Shown in pieces: positions 9,588-17,575 of a stretch of DNA of 64,000 nt (positions are counted from its first letter, which is position 1; every line of letters begins with the position of its first letter). A program made the translations under genes and the position numbers. The notes beneath the pieces are model-generated. The model was not told where the DNA came from. It did not search any database and saw nothing but the letters and a program-made list of their open reading frames with translations. The stretch comes from Natronoflexus pectinivorans (lineage in GTDB: Bacteria; Bacteroidota; Bacteroidia; Bacteroidales; Marinilabiliaceae). The stretch is from positions 1-64,000 of the forward strand of contig NZ_SLWK01000002.1 in NCBI RefSeq assembly GCF_004345615.1. The letters are read 5' to 3'.

Positions 9588-10442
9588 ATGAAAATGTTTT
9601 ATAAACAGAAGTTTACGTGGTTTTTAGCGGTGCTTTTAATATGGTCTTCGTCGGCGTTTGCACGGGATGTTGAGTCGCAGGATGAAGAGTTTATCGTTGA
9701 GTTTTATTCAATCCCATCGCCCGACGAGATATTGACCTATATTCACAACAGTGAAATTCAGTTTACTCCCCGTTTGCTGAATGATGTCAGGAAGAGCGAC
9801 AGCTACAATACGTTTCGTGAACGTTTGTTGGCTTATGGGTTTTATATGGCAAATTTGGCATATTCTATCAGCTTTGAACAGAATAATACGGGTTTGCAGT
9901 ATTTTAATACTGTAGATGAGATGGGTCGGCAATTGAATATTTTCCCTCCTGAAGTAGAGGAATTGGGACACCGTTTAATGAGAAATATGAACCAGATGGA
10001 TTCGTTAAATTTGATCTATGATGAATTATATCTTCTGGTGATCGCCAATTTACACGATACTGACAGGTTTGGAGAGTACGCACTTATTTCGGCGGGGGGA
10101 TTTGTGGAGAGTCTTTACCTGGCACTCAATTCTGATGGGTCAAAAATTCACGATGACGGTTTCAGAATGAGAGTTTGGGATCAGAAATTAATTATAAATC
10201 AGCTGGTCATCATGTTTAGTCGCCATTTAACCGCCTCGGTTAAAAACTCCATGATGAATGATATGCAGGGGTTGATTGATGCATTTAACGAGTTTACCAT
10301 TGAAACTGAATCCACAAAGGTGGCTGGAACCTCAAATGGAGTGATAACCATTGGAGGTGGAAGAGCAACCGGATCTACAGTCAACTCCATCAGGCGAATA
10401 CATGAGGAGGTGAACAAACTTAGAGAGAAATGGGTCAATTAA
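9588..10442 (+). CDS. Secreted protein of unknown function
   Basis: The product is 284 residues with a signal peptide (basic N-terminus, hydrophobic WFLAVLLIWSSSAFA, then RDVES). The mature part begins with IPSPDEILTYIHNSEIQFTP and then looks alpha-helical, with regularly spaced aromatic and leucine residues. I have seen comparable IPSP-type secreted helical proteins in Bacteroidota genomes but know no assigned function. The C-terminal ~40 residues are rich in Gly, Thr and Ser and then basic. The gene follows the PAS/GAF gene by 70 bp and precedes another small secreted-protein gene by 28 bp, so the three are probably transcribed together. Confidence 0.65.
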   Translation: MKMFYKQKFTWFLAVLLIWSSSAFARDVESQDEEFIVEFYSIPSPDEILTYIHNSEIQFTPRLLNDVRKSDSYNTFRERLLAYGFYMANLAYSISFEQNNTGLQYFNTVDEMGRQLNIFPPEVEELGHRLMRNMNQMDSLNLIYDELYLLVIANLHDTDRFGEYALISAGGFVESLYLALNSDGSKIHDDGFRMRVWDQKLIINQLVIMFSRHLTASVKNSMMNDMQGLIDAFNEFTIETESTKVAGTSNGVITIGGGRATGSTVNSIRRIHEEVNKLREKWVN

Positions 10443-10470
10443 TCTTAAGAGAACTTTAAAATATAGAGAG

Positions 10471-10905
10471 ATGTTGCAGTTTTTTAAATATATCATTCCG
10501 TTAATATTGATCTTTTCAGGTTTTGCAACCATTGATGCTCAGTTTTGCAGAAATTACGAACAAAAACATTGTTCCGAACCACCTGCAGATTTTGTCAATA
10601 GCTCGGTGTCTCGTGCTTTTACTTTAGGGAAAGATCATGTTGTTCGCTTCAATCAGATTTTATACGGGGGGCGCACCTATTTTTTAAGTGTCTGTGGTGA
10701 GAAAAAATTAGGAAATATTGAATTTCGCCTGTTAGCCGATGATGAAGCTGGCACAGTGCTCTATTCAAATTCGTCTAATGGATATATTGGCGAACAAACT
10801 TTCCAAATAGAAAACTCCATAAAACTGGTGATAGAAATTCTGGCTCCTGATTATTCTGTTGCAGACAACCACCGGTGTGCAGGGCTGAAAATATATTATA
10901 AATAA
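10471..10905 (+). CDS. Small secreted Cys-containing protein of unknown function
   Basis: The product is 144 residues with a signal peptide (FFKYIIPLILIFSGFATIDAQ) and a predicted mature part of about 120 residues. Four cysteines (in QFCRNYEQKHCSEP, LSVCGEKK and HRCAGLKIYY) are placed so that two disulfides are possible. Beta-strand-like alternation dominates the middle. I do not recognise the family. It is the last gene of the apparent operon with the PAS/GAF sensor. Confidence 0.6.
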   Translation: MLQFFKYIIPLILIFSGFATIDAQFCRNYEQKHCSEPPADFVNSSVSRAFTLGKDHVVRFNQILYGGRTYFLSVCGEKKLGNIEFRLLADDEAGTVLYSNSSNGYIGEQTFQIENSIKLVIEILAPDYSVADNHRCAGLKIYYK

Positions 10906-10931
10906 CCCCTTCTCCTCTCACAACGCAACAG

Positions 10932-10962
10932 CTTGTCATTTCGAGCGAAGAGAGAAATCTAT
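10932..10962. repeat. Dispersed TCATTTCGAGCGAAG-type intergenic repeat, copy 2
   Basis: The sequence TGTCATTTCGAGCGAAG followed by AGAGAAATCT lies just after the stop of the small secreted-protein gene. It matches the degenerate copy near 150-168. I recall sequences of this form as abundant intergenic repeats in Bacteroidota genomes. The similarity within this window is directly visible; the family identity is recalled, not searched. Confidence 0.5.
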
Positions 10963-11079
10963 TATATGATTATTAATAAAAATAGTAGTTCGTTAAGCTT
11001 TTTTATTTGCCTAATTACCAAACGTTTATGAATTTGCTGTAGTAGTGCTTAATTAGTTGAGAATAAGAAGCTTACTTGT

Positions 11080-11118
11080 GTCTTATATCTAATAATCTAT
11101 TAGTCTAACGATCTATTG
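11080..11118. repeat. Dispersed TCTAACGATCTATT repeat, copy 1
   Basis: This segment contains TCTTATATCTAATAAT and then AGTCTAACGATCTATT. A near copy occurs at 22670-22708 (TCTTACATCTATAATTC, then AAGTCTAACGATCTATT), also in a spacer. About 35 of 40 positions look shared, which is far more than expected between unrelated spacers. Confidence 0.55.
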
Positions 11119-11157
11119 TAAAAAAGAACTTAGTCGGACAGCAGTGATAAATAATAT

Positions 11158-11199
11158 AACACCCTGAATGATTTAATAAATCAGTTCAGGGTGTTTTTT
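11158..11199. terminator. Bidirectional Rho-independent terminator
   Basis: AACACCCTGAA pairs with TTCAGGGTGTT around an AT-rich loop, followed by TTTTTT on the plus strand. It lies between the convergent small secreted-protein gene and the beta-helix lipoprotein gene (ends 11230) and could stop both. Confidence 0.8.
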
Positions 11200-11229
11200 C
11201 AGAGTCAGAGATAAACTACTTTTAGTCAG

Positions 11230-13065
11230 TTATTTGAAAGCTTTGGCTCCGATAAAAGGAGCATCGCTTTTCCATCCTGTTACTGCACGGATGTGTTCCG
11301 GGATTTCGACTCCGGCATCTGTGCCTGGGAATTGAGGAGATATTTTATAATTTTCTTCGAAAATAGTTTCTCTAAAGCTCAGGTAAAACCTGCTGTCTGC
11401 TTCAAATTCCGGAAACTCCTTGTTTAGCTCTTCTATAGAGTAGAAAGATGTCTGGCATCTTTCGTTTGAATAGGGGCTCCAAAGATATAGCCGTCCACTT
11501 TCTGAGGTCTTTTTTACATAAACATTGTTGTTTATGTATTTAATGGGTGAGTCGGGCAATCTTTGACATAACTCTGCAGGTTGCCAAAGTTGAATCATTG
11601 GAAATACGTAATCATTCTCAAATACCATTAAGTTGTTGACAAATACATGTCCATCGCGCTCTTCAACTCCGGGGCCTGTGCTTGGGTGCCAGCCAAAATG
11701 GTCGGGATCGTCACCTCTGGCGGTTCTTCCAAAACTTGCTCTGCTGTTAATAAATGTGTTGTTGTAAATTTCAACGTCGCAACTATTCAGAATCAGTATA
11801 GCCTGATTGCAATTCACGAATACGTTCCCAGCACAAATGGCTCCATTAGATATTTCAAAAAAGAACCCGTTGCTGCTCGGCCATACCTGTTCATCACGAA
11901 ATGGTTCGTTTGGACTTCCAACGTTTTCAACGAGGTTGTTTACAAATACGCCGTTGTTGTTGCCTACGTCATACCAAACCCCATTTGAGTTGGGATGGTC
12001 TGTTACCAGGTTTTCACGGAAAGTTGCGTTATGGCTTTGGTTGAATATCTTTACAGCCGCCGGATAAAATCCCGTCCACTTTTCAATGTTATTGTTTCTG
12101 AATATGTTATGCTCTATTAGAACATCGGCAGATGCTACCACATATAGGCCTTCGGTGTTGGTGTCATAGAATTTACAATTTCGCATCACCATGTTGTCGC
12201 TGATGCTGAAAACAGCAATTCGGAAATTTTTTGAAAACACACAGTTTTCAAAATAGGTGCCTTCAACATCCCTTCCATGCTGATCAATGGCCAAACCAAC
12301 GCCTCCTATGTGAACCATGGTGTCAGGGTATTGAGTAAAGGTGATGCCTTTAATGATTGGGCCTTTGTTGTCTGGCTGTTTACCATGAACCTCATAAAGA
12401 GGACGATAAAGTGCTTTTCTAAACGCTGTGATCTCAATGGTTCGTCCTTCAGGGTTTAATCCGATGTAGATTTTTTTGTTTTCGTAATCTACGTAATAGG
12501 TTTCAGCTGTAACCTCTTCTTTGCTTCCGGCTGATTGCAGAAATTGTCCGTCAACAAAAACTCCATCGTTGTTAAATCTGTGCAATGGTGTGGTTTCTTC
12601 AAATATTTCTCTTCTCCACCAATCTTCAGGCCCGGCTGGGAATAGGTAGTCCCAGTCTGTTGCCCATAATAGTTCGCCGTCTTGTTGCCAATCGTTGGCA
12701 ATCAGAGTCCCATTCAAAACTGGCCTTTCATCCATGTATGCTTGAATGGTAATTGCTTGATTAAAAACAAGGTCGCCAGTGCGGTAAGTACCTCCTCTTA
12801 AAACAATGGCATCTCCGGAAACAACTTTACTGATTGCAACCTCAATAGCGGTTGGGTTTTCCAGGGTAGTCCCTTCTGATTCAGGATTCCCGTCAGGCGA
12901 TACAAAATAGATCGTACCGCTAACATCAGGCAACTCATAAACGGTATCAATGGGGCCATAATGTATCTGTTTTGTCTCTTTAACTTCCGGTTCGCCACAG
13001 GAAATAAGAGCAGCAGGAATAATAAGAAATAAAAGCCGGGAAATCTTGGTGAGAATTGTTTTCAT
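11230..13065 (-). CDS. Lipoprotein with right-handed parallel beta-helix, polysaccharide-lyase-like
   Basis: The product is 611 residues with a lipobox ISCG (Cys23). After about 50 residues comes the opening typical of Bacteroidota beta-helix proteins: IYFVSPDGNP, NPTAIEVAISKVVSGD, IVLRGGTYRTG. Repeated coils then carry N-rich turns such as MRNCKFYDTNTEG, IEHNIFRNNNIE and IYNNTFINS (residues ~230-420), the signature of a parallel beta-helix. Families with this fold include pectate and alginate-type lyases and epimerases, but I cannot assign catalytic residues. A surface or periplasmic role in polysaccharide binding or cleavage is likely, and the neighbouring xylanase cluster supports that. 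The gene is alone on its strand. Confidence 0.7.
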   Translation of the reverse strand: MKTILTKISRLLFLIIPAALISCGEPEVKETKQIHYGPIDTVYELPDVSGTIYFVSPDGNPESEGTTLENPTAIEVAISKVVSGDAIVLRGGTYRTGDLVFNQAITIQAYMDERPVLNGTLIANDWQQDGELLWATDWDYLFPAGPEDWWRREIFEETTPLHRFNNDGVFVDGQFLQSAGSKEEVTAETYYVDYENKKIYIGLNPEGRTIEITAFRKALYRPLYEVHGKQPDNKGPIIKGITFTQYPDTMVHIGGVGLAIDQHGRDVEGTYFENCVFSKNFRIAVFSISDNMVMRNCKFYDTNTEGLYVVASADVLIEHNIFRNNNIEKWTGFYPAAVKIFNQSHNATFRENLVTDHPNSNGVWYDVGNNNGVFVNNLVENVGSPNEPFRDEQVWPSSNGFFFEISNGAICAGNVFVNCNQAILILNSCDVEIYNNTFINSRASFGRTARGDDPDHFGWHPSTGPGVEERDGHVFVNNLMVFENDYVFPMIQLWQPAELCQRLPDSPIKYINNNVYVKKTSESGRLYLWSPYSNERCQTSFYSIEELNKEFPEFEADSRFYLSFRETIFEENYKISPQFPGTDAGVEIPEHIRAVTGWKSDAPFIGAKAFK

Positions 13066-13439
13066 TTGTCTTATAGTTTGAAGTTTTGTTAAAGTTAGTG
13101 GAGTAGATTGAAAATGAGGTAGAAATATTTTCCTATATGGTGGACATTTTTAGAGACAGAGTGTTTTAGTTTGACGAAGATGGACATCATTTGATCAGAA
13201 TAAAAGATTCCATCTTGATTATATTAAAGTGCAAACCGTTTAATTTGCCTTTAGGTTTGATATTGGTTAAATTTAGATATTACTTATCCGAAGCAAAAGA
13301 TAAATAGCTTAAGATTTTATTAATATCTAATAGATCAAGAATTTCAATCTTATCCGGATTTATGCAAAATTCCAGCTATGCATGGTGTCTTGTAGGGTTA
13401 AGCTCTCTTCCGAGCCATTAATAAACAAAATTTAAGCAG
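13066..13439. other. Intergenic region between divergent genes
   Basis: This 374-bp AT-rich spacer lies upstream of both the beta-helix gene (minus) and the small gene at 13440 (plus). I see no open frame of substance, strong hairpin or clear promoter box. Short TTTG motifs near 13240-13260 could belong to a promoter for the plus-strand gene. Confidence 0.4.
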
Positions 13440-13739
13440 ATGGATAATGATGGATATTTGCCGGTAGATCCTGATTTCTTCAAGATTCTGGATGATGCCA
13501 TAGAAAAAGACCATGCCAGGATACATTTCTTTAACGAATCCAATGAAGTTGATTTTGTTAAGGGAAGTCCCATTAAACTTTGGACACCTGATGATTTTTC
13601 CTGGTTTCTCAAATTATTGGGCGACAAATCAGTTCGAATTGATCGCATAATAACTATTAATGGCCGACCCGGTCCCGCTTACGATGAATATGATCGATTT
13701 GCCTTGGAATGTCTAACTTGTATGGGGGGTATGGATTGA
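13440..13739 (+). CDS. Small cytoplasmic protein, possibly Rof-like (Rho-binding antiterminator fold)
   Basis: The product is 99 residues with no signal peptide. It starts with VDPDFFKILDDAIEKD, and the middle and end carry SPIKLWTPDDFSWFLKLLG, VRIDRIITINGRPGP and YDEYDRFALEC. The order acidic helix, small beta-barrel-like segment, then hydrophobic-RLDRI/RIDRI-xx-(D/N)G resembles small Bacteroidota proteins that I associate with the Rof/Rho-binding antiterminator-like group. That is an inference from a few motifs. No operon partner is visible: the next gene is convergent. Confidence 0.5.
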   Translation: MDNDGYLPVDPDFFKILDDAIEKDHARIHFFNESNEVDFVKGSPIKLWTPDDFSWFLKLLGDKSVRIDRIITINGRPGPAYDEYDRFALECLTCMGGMD

Positions 13740-13898
13740 TTTCTTCCAGTTATTGGGTATTTCAAAGGCGATGGTGGGATGTGGCAAAACCTTTTATAGT
13801 GTGAAGAGGGAGATAAGTTCAACACGATGTTAACAGCAGCTGGGTTTGATAGAGGAATAAAGCCTGTATCAATGCGGATGAGGCCCCTGAAATAACAA

Positions 13899-13929
13899 GT
13901 GCAGCAAGACCTAAATAGCCCTGCTGCAC
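13899..13929 (-). terminator. Weak candidate terminator after the xylanase gene
   Basis: GTGCAGCA and TGCTGCAC form a perfect 8-bp inverted repeat with a 15-nt loop, 12 bp beyond the xylanase stop. On the minus strand it is followed by TTGTTATTT, only a partial U-tract, so termination may be weak. Confidence 0.4.
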
Positions 13930-13941
13930 TAAAAATCAAAA

Positions 13942-14688
13942 TTACTCGACCTTTACTTCCAATTCGGTAAACTCAAAGCTACCGTTGCTCATGTACCCTT
14001 CAACGACAAAAGCCACTTCGTTCATTTTACCCAAAACCATACCCAGCGACTCCCATTTGTCAAAATGCGCTGAGATATCGATGCTACCACTGTTCCTAAC
14101 ATCTCTTCGAATGCTGAAATACTGCTGAAAAGTAGCATCCCCAATTATAGAAGGCTGATTATAACGGGTACTCTCGTATATGTCGTAGATGCTACCATCA
14201 ATCTCAAAAGTTCCTTTTAATTCACTGCCTTCAGCCATCGACGGAATCCAGCGACGCCAGTCCTCTACAACATAGAACTCGATCAGGGGCTCTACCGTCC
14301 ATCCGTAAACAGACAAATAGGAATTGCCCGATTCGGTAGTGGGTTCATAAATACAACTGTAAGTGGTTGAGAAGCGCCCAATTTCATGATGCAATTGGGT
14401 TTCGTCAAACACCAAGCCTCTGCGCGCTAAATAATTATCGATACCTTGCCAGTGCCCACTAAACAAGGCACCCGCACCAATGGTCATACAGGCGTCACCC
14501 GCACCATTTTGGTTCCACAACTCATAAGCATAGCCATCATGCTCGCCTTTAAACTGTTCGTTGTCGGGGTCGGAACAAAAGGTAAGCACTTTTGACGTTT
14601 CTGCTCCTTTATCCGAGGCAAATTTGGCTGCTCCTCCAAAAGCGGCCATCACAATCATCACCAGAATTAATAAATTCAATCTTTTCAT
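13942..14688 (-). CDS. Secreted GH11 endo-1,4-beta-xylanase
   Basis: The product is 248 residues from the ATG at 14688; an in-frame TTG six bases upstream is less likely. A signal peptide (MKRLNLLILVMIVMAAFGGAA) precedes a complete glycoside hydrolase family 11 domain (about 40-248) that hydrolyses internal beta-1,4 bonds of xylan. Diagnostic segments are GYAYELWNQNG, NYLARRGLVFDE, YLSVYGWTVEPLIEFYVVED, DIYESTRYNQPSI, FQQYFSIRR and VVEGYMSNG. The family's catalytic pair is present: nucleophile Glu137 in PLIEFY and acid/base Glu230 in VEGY. No carbohydrate-binding module or T9SS sorting domain is attached, so Sec export is expected. It lies downstream of an esterase remnant and an intact esterase on the same strand, which fits xylan and side-chain removal. 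Confidence 0.93.
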   Translation of the reverse strand: MKRLNLLILVMIVMAAFGGAAKFASDKGAETSKVLTFCSDPDNEQFKGEHDGYAYELWNQNGAGDACMTIGAGALFSGHWQGIDNYLARRGLVFDETQLHHEIGRFSTTYSCIYEPTTESGNSYLSVYGWTVEPLIEFYVVEDWRRWIPSMAEGSELKGTFEIDGSIYDIYESTRYNQPSIIGDATFQQYFSIRRDVRNSGSIDISAHFDKWESLGMVLGKMNEVAFVVEGYMSNGSFEFTELEVKVE

Positions 14689-14736
14689 AATCAAATAAAA
14701 AAAATAATTACGTTAATTTTAAAAACAGATTTCCCT

Positions 14737-15110
14737 CTATTTCGGGAAACGTTCATGAATCAGGCTCATCGACTCCTGTCGTTATTGTTTTCAATTCGTT
14801 AAACCGAATCAAAAATCATGGTTTCACCATCTCATGCGAATAAACATTCCATTTCGGCAAATTTTCGTCCACATTAGGATTGCCTTTCCTGGCAAAATTT
14901 GTCCAGGCTTTACTCATTTTCCCGGCCAGAATTACCGCATATTCTCTATTTTAGGGCTGGATGCATCATCTTCTGGATCTGCCAGGTAAGCAGGTAGGTA
15001 TAAAGAGGTGCATCAACTTGCTCCGTGATGGTCAAAGGCCTAAACAACCTTTGTGGTGCCCACGCATACAATCAGATAACCCGAGTACAATTAAGGAATA
15101 TCCCAGAATC
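14737..15110 (-). pseudogene. Decayed type B carboxylesterase, C-terminal remnant
   Basis: No intact frame covers this gap, but minus-strand translation gives consecutive carboxylesterase-family pieces in changing frames. In order: APLYTYLLTW (like family APVYxYLFTW), then REYAVILAGKMSKAWTNFAR with KGNPN (like MSxAWxNFARTGNPN), ending LPKWNVYS, then GETMIFDSV, a stop, RIENNNDRS, and finally MSLIHERFPK followed by a stop. At least three frame changes and one in-frame stop separate them. The order and spacing match the last ~120 residues of para-nitrobenzyl/type B carboxylesterases, and the N-terminal catalytic part is missing. The remnant abuts the stop of the intact esterase at 15126, so deletion or recombination probably removed the 5' part. 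Frame changes could in principle be sequencing errors, but the loss of the 5' half could not. Confidence 0.75.
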
Positions 15111-15125
15111 AATCCCAGCAATAAT

Positions 15126-16061
15126 CTATTTATTGAGGAAGCCGTTTACTTCTAACCAATACATGAAAGAACCAAACCAGCGATTACTGGTTCGATCCGG
15201 GTTTCCCAAACCAAAACCGTGACCACCATTTTGATACAAATGAAACTCTACAGGAATACCTGCCTTGTACCACGACTCAATAATGCCGAACTGACCGTTA
15301 AAGAGGAAATCGTCGGTGGCAATCACATTAAACATGGGAGGTGCATTTTTTGGTACTTCAACAGCATTCATCCCACCGTAAATCGGACCGATAAAAGCCA
15401 GATCCATTATTTCGGAATTTAAAGTAGAATGCATGGTTAATCCTGCACCGGCCGAAAAGCCAATCATACCAATGCGTGATACATCAACGCCCCATTTCTC
15501 AGCGTTATTAACAATTAAAGTATAAGCGGCTTCTGCATCTTCCAGCTGATTATCAAGGCTCCATGCCATTCTTCGTTCCCGAGTAGGTGCCGGAGCTGCT
15601 TCAGCCTCTCCTTCTTCTCTTGGGGTGGCCTCAGCAAAGGTGCGATTCATCGACTCGGTAAAGCCCTCTAAAGACTCAGGCGTTGGAAACAGACGGTATT
15701 TCAAAACAAAGGCTGCAATACCCTGATCAGCTAAAGCCTGGGCGACTTTCCAGCCCTCGTTGGACAGAGATAGCCAACGGAAGCCTCCACCCGGAGCTAC
15801 AATAACGGCAGCACCAGTGGCCTTCTCAGGATCGGGTAAAAAAGGCGTAAGCGTTGCAGTAGTTATGTTACGGGCCATTGGGTCGCCCCACTGACGAAAC
15901 CAGGATTCCTGGGCAGGCTGGTTCTCTACCCCTCCTGTTCCTAAAACAATGGCATTGGGCTCATCGGGATTATCCATCGGATAAATTGTTCCGTCCTGAG
16001 CAAGAGCATTTGAAGCAAAGCCGATAAAGATGAGTGCCAAGGCTGAGCGTGTGATTTTCAT
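15126..16061 (-). CDS. Secreted alpha/beta-hydrolase esterase (acetyl-xylan-esterase-like)
   Basis: About 311 residues from the ATG at 16061, which begins the signal peptide MKITRSALALIFIGFASNALA; an ATG 15 bases upstream is possible. The core is an alpha/beta hydrolase. The oxyanion segment is VIVAPGGGFRWLS, the nucleophile Ser lies in GFSAGAG (about residue 203), the acid Asp in VIATDDF (about 250) and the His in NGGHGFG (about 281). Proteins of this shape from Bacteroidota are often labelled xylanase or esterase and act as acetyl or feruloyl esterases on plant polysaccharide, known for some relatives but inferred here. An Ala/Glu/Pro-rich insert (about residues 145-165) between core strands is unusual. 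The adjacent GH11 gene supports a xylan side-chain role. Confidence 0.75.
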   Translation of the reverse strand: MKITRSALALIFIGFASNALAQDGTIYPMDNPDEPNAIVLGTGGVENQPAQESWFRQWGDPMARNITTATLTPFLPDPEKATGAAVIVAPGGGFRWLSLSNEGWKVAQALADQGIAAFVLKYRLFPTPESLEGFTESMNRTFAEATPREEGEAEAAPAPTRERRMAWSLDNQLEDAEAAYTLIVNNAEKWGVDVSRIGMIGFSAGAGLTMHSTLNSEIMDLAFIGPIYGGMNAVEVPKNAPPMFNVIATDDFLFNGQFGIIESWYKAGIPVEFHLYQNGGHGFGLGNPDRTSNRWFGSFMYWLEVNGFLNK

Positions 16062-16190
16062 AAAATTTAAAGGCATGGTAAAGATGTTTTTAGTTAATAC
16101 GTTAAAAAACCAAAATTAGATAAAAGCAGTCATTAATAAAAGTGGGAATTACACCAAAGTCAGCTTTAGCTAAAATTGAGATTCCTTCGA

Positions 16191-16400
16191 TTAGGCTAAC
16201 CGCATCATGTTTATTGTTTGAATAAATACATAACCAATTAAGCCCATTTTAAAACTAGCTGGTAAGATGGGATTTTTTATATTAGAAGAAATGAACCTGG
16301 GGCGCTTCTCAAATGTACCATAATCGATGATTTCGAATAGTTCTGTACTGTCTACTTTAATGGTAATCACTGTTCTAAGATCTTCCAAAACATAGATCAA
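16191..16400 (-). CDS. Doubtful small ORF
   Basis: A 69-codon frame lies between the esterase promoter region and the tRNA terminator. The predicted peptide has RPRFISSNIKNPILP and a hydrophobic end (MGLIGYVFIQTIN). I recognise no family and see no convincing ribosome binding site or promoter. It could be a gene fragment or chance. The rest of 16077-16427 shows nothing definite. Confidence 0.2.
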   Translation of the reverse strand: MIYVLEDLRTVITIKVDSTELFEIIDYGTFEKRPRFISSNIKNPILPASFKMGLIGYVFIQTINMMRLA

Positions 16401-16416
16401 TCAAGGGGAATTCTTT

Positions 16417-16461
16417 ATAAAAAACAAAAACCGCTGTAAATCAATCAATTTACAGCGGTTT
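16417..16461 (-). terminator. Rho-independent terminator of the tRNA-Arg gene
   Basis: AAACCGCTGTAAAT (16428-16441) and ATTTACAGCGGTTT (16448-16461) form a perfect 14-bp stem with a 6-nt loop. On the minus strand it is followed by TTTTTGTTTTTTAT, a strong U-tract, about 20 bp beyond the tRNA 3' end. Confidence 0.85.
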
Positions 16462-16482
16462 GGTGTTTTTTGTAATGTGCTT

Positions 16483-16557
16483 TGGTGGTCCCAACGGGAT
16501 TCGAACCCATATCGCTGGAACCGGAATCCAGTATTCTATCCATTGAACTATGGGACC
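16483..16557 (-). tRNA. tRNA-Arg (anticodon CCG)
   Basis: On the minus strand the sequence starts TGGTCCCATAGTTCAATGGA and folds into a cloverleaf. The acceptor GGTCCCA pairs with TGGGACC, the anticodon arm CTGGA-TTCCGGT-TCCAG places CCG in the loop, and the T arm carries GGTTCGAATCC. The 3' CCA is encoded. CCG reads CGG arginine codons. A strong terminator follows. Confidence 0.95.
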
Positions 16558-16817
16558 ATTTAATTCTGACTGCGAAAATAGATAATTTATCCTATTGCTA
16601 CAATCTTTTTTCTCTTTTTTGCTGAAGCCCTATTTTATAGATGGTATGTAAACTGTTAAGTTGGTCAAATTAGTTGACCATCGGCGTCTCTCTTTTGTAA
16701 CTTTATAATTATTGGATTAGCGAAAGGTATTTGGCGTGATTCCTCATCTGATAAAGAGTCTGCTTTAATTCAGACGTTGCGTAAGGATTTCTATTTTAAT
16801 GCTTAAAATCTACTGTT

Positions 16818-17288
16818 ATGCCGGTACAAGTTTTAAGGGATTATTTGGACAAACATGGTATTAGGTATCTTACCATTTCTCATTCAAGGGCTTATACCAT
16901 GCAGAAGATTGCCGCTTTAACACACATTTCTGGTAACGAAATTGCTAAAACGGTGATGGTTAAAGTGGATGGGAAAATGGTGATGGCCGTGCTTCCGGCT
17001 TCCACCAGAATAAATTTCTCTGCCTTCAAAGATTATTTTGATGCAACGGAAGTGCGTTTGGCTCAGGAAAGTGAATTTAAAGATGTGTTCCCTCACTGCG
17101 AAGTTGGAGCCATGCCGCCTTTTGGTAATCTGTGGAACATCCCTGTTTTTGTGGCCGAAAAATTAACACGCCAGAAAAACATCTCCTTCAATGCTGGAAA
17201 TCACATGGAACTCATCCAAATGAATTACAAAGATTACGATCAGTTGGTTCAGCCATACGTTTTTCAGTATGCTTACCAATCTGTCTGA
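16818..17288 (+). CDS. YbaK/EbsC-type aminoacyl-tRNA deacylase domain protein
   Basis: The product is 156 residues, a single YbaK/aaRS-associated editing domain. These proteins hydrolyse mischarged tRNA such as Cys-tRNA(Pro) or Ala-tRNA(Pro) in trans. Visible family features are the helix EIAKTVMVKVDGK with the conserved Lys44 used for the tRNA 3' end, VLPASTRINF, and the glycine loop GAMPPFG before IPVFVAEKL. The length fits a free-standing deacylase. Substrate specificity cannot be read from sequence. The gene is monocistronic, with a terminator about 65 bp downstream. Confidence 0.85.
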   Translation: MPVQVLRDYLDKHGIRYLTISHSRAYTMQKIAALTHISGNEIAKTVMVKVDGKMVMAVLPASTRINFSAFKDYFDATEVRLAQESEFKDVFPHCEVGAMPPFGNLWNIPVFVAEKLTRQKNISFNAGNHMELIQMNYKDYDQLVQPYVFQYAYQSV

Positions 17289-17354
17289 TTTCTGTTCTTA
17301 AATCAAATACTTAGTGATTTTTCCACAACTCGTTTTAATTTATCGAAGAATAAC

Positions 17355-17396
17355 TCACATAAAAACCCGGGGCACAGCCACCGGGTTTTTTATGTG
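17355..17396. terminator. Rho-independent terminator after the deacylase gene
   Basis: CACATAAAAACCCGG pairs with CCGGGTTTTTTATGTG around GGCACAGCCA. The stem continues past the U-tract into CACAT/ATGTG, giving symmetric A- and T-runs, so it can work on either strand between the convergent deacylase and mutarotase genes. Confidence 0.85.
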
Positions 17397-17401
17397 AATG
17401 G

Positions 17402-17575
17402 ATCATCTCAAGTTTCCCCAATCCAATCTCCTAATCCTCTATGTTTTATCCCGCTTTCCGGTCTCCTGTTCCGCTACGCGGAATTTCACTACGTTCTATA
17501 CTCCTTTCTCCTTTCTCCGATTTCCATTCTCCTTTTAACCCTTTTACCTTACCACCTTTCTCCCTTCTTCCCTCT
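17402..17575. repeat. Pyrimidine-rich spacer with CCGC/GCGG dyad
   Basis: The plus strand is almost all pyrimidine with repeated CTCCTTTCTCC-type words. It includes a small dyad TCCGCTACGCGGA (17470-17482) followed by ATTTCACTACG. Related dyads occur in the spacers near 22640 and 24300. The tract runs into the 3' end of the mutarotase gene (stop at 17544), whose last codons (EEREEGRKVVR) are purine-rich as a result. Confidence 0.5.

Noticed and set aside
11647-12067. Plus-strand open frames opposite the beta-helix gene
   Set aside because: They are antisense shadows of a gene with strong domain signatures and match no family.
13679-13939. Minus-strand 86-codon frame between the small gene and the xylanase
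   Set aside because: It overlaps the antisense of the 13440 gene, lacks a recognisable domain and covers a likely terminator hairpin.
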